DNA of 64,000 nt from Acidianus ambivalens. Lineage in GTDB: Archaea > Thermoproteota > Thermoprotei_A > Sulfolobales > Sulfolobaceae. A program made the translations under genes and the position numbers. The stretch covers positions 186,001 to 250,000 of the forward strand of contig NZ_CP045482.1 of NCBI RefSeq assembly GCF_009729015.1. The letters run 5' to 3'. Position 1 is the first letter of the stretch. Each line of letters opens with the position of its first letter. This document shows, in pieces, positions 61,857 to 64,000 of this stretch. The notes beneath the pieces are model-generated. The model searched no databases. It had not been told where the DNA came from and saw only the letters and a program-made list of their open reading frames with translations.

Positions 61857-62630
61857 TTAACAAGATGATGATGAATATATATCAAGAAAATTGTTCCAAA
61901 GTAAAGGAATCAGTGCATGCTTATTAAAATCTTTAGCTTCAATCTCAACTTCTACAGACCTAATAGAGGATCTAACACTTGTCTTAAAATCTTTAGAAAA
62001 GTAAGATAATGAATACTTTATCCCCTCCAGATCTACATAATCACTACAATTAGCTAAAATCCTTGCAGTATTATCATCCTTAAACTCCAGAATAGATTGA
62101 CAAACTGCATTAGAATTATACTCAAAAATCGACTTAAAAAGATCTTTAGTTGAATAAGGAATTCCCGATGCGCTAACTCCTAAAGGAGGTAAAAGCACCT
62201 TAACGTCTTCCTTGACATTCTTACTCTTCTTAAGAAGAATATTAAATTTGAAAAACAAGTAATTCATTCCGCAGTATCTTAATTTTACAACATCTATTTG
62301 ACCTAATGTACCATGTTTTGAAAGAGATTGAGAAAGCTTAGAAGAAAGTAAAGAATCCTTTATAGGAGATCTAGTTGATACCATTGCTTTAATAGTGTAA
62401 AAATTCCTAATTTCTGAATCTTCAAGAAACTGTAAAATGTAAAGATCATAATATTTTGTCAATTTGGACACTGTTTTTGAAATTATTGAATATAAAAATC
62501 CTAGTTTCGAATTTCCAGAAATTATTACCCATTCTCCGAGTTCATCATAGGCGTAATGCTCCTTCTCTTTGTTTCGTTTAAAAATACCAAAGAATGGCAA
62601 AATCTTTAACCTCAATAAAATATTACCCAT
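61857..62630 (-). CDS. Unknown protein directly downstream of tRNA-Gln
   Basis: A 257-residue protein I do not recognise. It starts MGNILLRLKILPFFGIFKRN at ATG 62630; an upstream ATG in frame would read through the tRNA and is rejected. YDELGEWVIISGNSKLGFLY and LRYCGMNYLFFKFNILLKKS show an alpha/beta pattern without known motifs; there is no signal peptide. It begins 15 bases after the tRNA-Gln 3' end with no clear TATA box in between, so it may be read from the tRNA promoter. Confidence 0.6.
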   Translation of the reverse strand: MGNILLRLKILPFFGIFKRNKEKEHYAYDELGEWVIISGNSKLGFLYSIISKTVSKLTKYYDLYILQFLEDSEIRNFYTIKAMVSTRSPIKDSLLSSKLSQSLSKHGTLGQIDVVKLRYCGMNYLFFKFNILLKKSKNVKEDVKVLLPPLGVSASGIPYSTKDLFKSIFEYNSNAVCQSILEFKDDNTARILANCSDYVDLEGIKYSLSYFSKDFKTSVRSSIRSVEVEIEAKDFNKHALIPLLWNNFLDIYSSSSC

Positions 62631-62645
62631 GCACTTTAAAATGTA

Positions 62646-62718
62646 TAGCCGGGCTGGGATTCGAACCCAGGTCGACGGGGCCAAAGCCCGCCATCCTTGA
62701 CCGCTAGACGACCCGGCT
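62646..62718 (-). tRNA. tRNA-Gln(TTG), intronless
   Basis: Acceptor AGCCGGG/CCCGGCT, discriminator A, no CCA. Anticodon stem GCGGG/CCCGT (one G-T pair), loop CTTTGGC, anticodon TTG. T arm TGGGTTCGAATCCCA. Confidence 0.92.
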
Positions 62719-62810
62719 GAGTTATTATTTTTACATTCACCTAATAAGCCTTTCTCTACTAAAGCTGTTAACTACGCTGATAAACTTTTAAAGTTATTAA
62801 CCAAAATTTA

Positions 62811-62901
<91 letters not shown>

Positions 62902-62913
62902 CTAGTGAAAGTC

Positions 62914-63261
62914 ATGAATCCCAAGATTGAGGAGAAAATTGCGCAAATGAGGTGCGAGAATAGACCAGTAAAGCAAATTGCTAAGAAGCTAGGAGTAAAT
63001 AGAGACGACATAGAGGCTGTAATTAGAAAGTGGATTTCTTACACCGATGAATACCTTAAGGAACTAGTTAAAAACAGGAAAGTTAAGAACCCTAAAGCAG
63101 ATCCAGGATTTATAGTAAATGCGACTACAAGTGTGGAAGAATTACTTAAAAATGATGACGTTCTAGATTATATTGCTCTACATATGTCGGACTATCACGA
63201 TAGGCTAATGGATTGCATAAGATACAAGATTTACATTTACCTTAAGCAGAAGAGTAAATAG
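62914..63261 (+). CDS. Small helix-turn-helix protein linked to tRNA-Thr
   Basis: A 115-residue protein, MNPKIEEKIAQMRCENRPVK followed by QIAKKLGVNRDDIEAVIRKW: residues about 8-36 form a homeodomain-like helix-turn-helix. The rest is helical and charged with no known motif. ATG 62914 stands 12 bases after the tRNA-Thr discriminator; GTGA at 62905-62908 gives a ribosome binding site with the 5-base gap seen elsewhere. This suggests a tRNA-mRNA dicistron. Function unknown; DNA-binding likely. Confidence 0.7.
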   Translation: MNPKIEEKIAQMRCENRPVKQIAKKLGVNRDDIEAVIRKWISYTDEYLKELVKNRKVKNPKADPGFIVNATTSVEELLKNDDVLDYIALHMSDYHDRLMDCIRYKIYIYLKQKSK

Positions 63262-63520
63262 GCTATTCACTGTTTGCGTAAAGTTAGCTAAAGATTGCAG
63301 ATAATAATATACGTTGACAATAACAAAAATATAATATTCTCATAAATTCGACATATTTTTACGATATTTCATGATTTTATCTTAAGTACAAATTAATCAT
63401 TATGATATAATGTTGGCATGTAAATTCCAGCAAAAGCTGAAGTCCCTACAAGTTACAAACTGTATCTCCAGCATACTTTCTCATAATATTTGTCCATTTT
63501 CGATCGCCAAGTGTAATCTT
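63262..63520. other. AT-rich stretch without a recognisable gene
   Basis: No intact reading frame, tRNA or repeat is visible. A short minus-strand frame (about 63430-63515) looks like leftover coding sequence broken by stops, but I cannot assign a family. Confidence 0.4.
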
Positions 63521-63977
63521 TCACTTTAATTGCTTCTTTTCATAAGATAACGCTAAAAATAAACCAAAAAGTAATGCATAAGATAAGATATTAGGTAATA
63601 AGTCATATTTTTCATATTATATTAAAGTAATGAGATTAACAATTATATAACCCCCTAGAAATACTGATTGCAAAATCTCGTATTTATTTACAGTTAGTTC
63701 TACATTATATTTTTTAATCATATATAATGATATTGTAATATATGCGATTAACTGTTAATATAAAACTTGCTACATAAGGTGAAATTAAATATGCAGTAGA
63801 GTACATGAATACAAGAGATACTACTAACATCACTATTACAGAACTAACAATCATAAATAAGGTATAAATTTTATACCTGGATATAATCAAATATGGCAAA
63901 AATGTCATAAAAAGTAATAATATAGAATAGACCAAATATATAATATAGGTTAGAATTAATTGCTTGAAGATTGTCAT
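63521..63977 (-). pseudogene. Decayed multi-pass membrane protein gene (one frameshift, one in-frame stop)
   Basis: From ATG 63977 the frame encodes three hydrophobic helices (ILTYIIYLVYSILLLFMTFL, then FMIVSSVIVMLVVSLVFM). Near 63740-63750 it loses frame: the next frame continues with QLIAYITISLYMIKKYNVEL, then EILQSVFLGGYIIVNLITLI, meets TAA at 63617-63619 and goes on in the same frame as LPNILSYALLFGLFLALSYE to a TGA at 63521. This fits one membrane protein of about 150 residues broken by one indel and one nonsense change. The frame is also open to the window end, so the true start may lie outside. Family unknown. Confidence 0.6.
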
Positions 63978-64000
63978 AAAAATAGATATTATACCATATA

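Noticed and set aside
63430..63520. Possible remnant of a transposase tail on the minus strand
   Set aside because: The translated piece is short, contains a stop and matches no motif I can name with confidence.

Overview
The window looks like chromosomal DNA from a thermoacidophilic crenarchaeon of the order Sulfolobales, probably close to Acidianus, Sulfurisphaera or Sulfolobus. The support is: AT-rich DNA; short introns in the anticodon loops of several tRNA genes; archaeal-type translation, replication and lipid genes; GGTGA-type Shine-Dalgarno sites inside operons; and many apparently leaderless genes with a TATA box about 26 bases before the start codon. Several blocks match, as I remember it, the gene order of Sulfolobus (UPF0200-UPF0201-RNase Z-Trm-prs-GPN-PCNA2-PriS-Gins15-L44e-S27e-aIF2alpha-Nop10-AglB, and ArgDC-HMGCS-thiolase-DUF35-HMGR-GlyA). 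The genus cannot be fixed from this sequence alone.

Layout. 1-4.1 kb: a two-subunit archaeal glutamate synthase, cut off by the window start. 4.4-7.9 kb: tRNA-Pro, a small zinc ribbon protein, a tRNA 3'-end operon (thpR-cca-kinase-like) and UPF0200/UPF0201. 8.3-11 kb: RNase Z, a tRNA methylase and PRPP synthase. 11-15.4 kb: a combined replication and translation cluster. 15.4-22 kb: AglB, a hydratase, tRNA-Gly, tRNA-Ile, two parts of a molybdate/tungstate-type ABC importer, an SDR and TatD. 22-29.5 kb: cobalamin adenosyltransferase, ornithine cyclodeaminase family, a helix-grip plus metallo-beta-lactamase pair, XerA, radical SAM, gamma carbonic anhydrase, an NSUN methylase and RFAP synthase. 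29.5-37 kb: a degenerate adenylating enzyme with thioredoxin and a lone ABC ATPase, glutamine synthetase, a regulator with a solute-binding domain, FolE, PepQ and MoaA. 37-42.8 kb: a DsrE-TusA-cysteine synthase-kinase run, DUF711, PhoU-like and PncB. 42.8-53.2 kb: a long translation and secretion operon from S19e to L12, then AlaS. 53.3-59.1 kb: tRNA-Arg, pyruvoyl decarboxylase and the upper mevalonate operon. 59.1-61.8 kb: pgk-gap-uspA. 61.8-64 kb: divergent tRNA-Gln and tRNA-Thr genes, each followed closely by an unknown gene, then a decayed membrane-protein gene.

Most of the window is housekeeping DNA; I see no CRISPR array, provirus or complete insertion sequence. The unusual points lie inside ordinary genes. 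Four clearly conserved genes (zinc ribbon, UPF0200, FtsY, PGK) have no ATG, GTG or TTG in frame at the place where the protein must begin. The thiolase of the mevalonate operon has lost both its nucleophilic Cys and its GHP-motif His. The glutamate synthase FMN subunit carries a second, degenerate copy of part of its barrel. The L10 and L12 genes share a perfect 100-base repeat. A minus-strand run joins sulfur carriers, a cysteine synthase and a small kinase, which suggests a sulfur-to-cysteine module.
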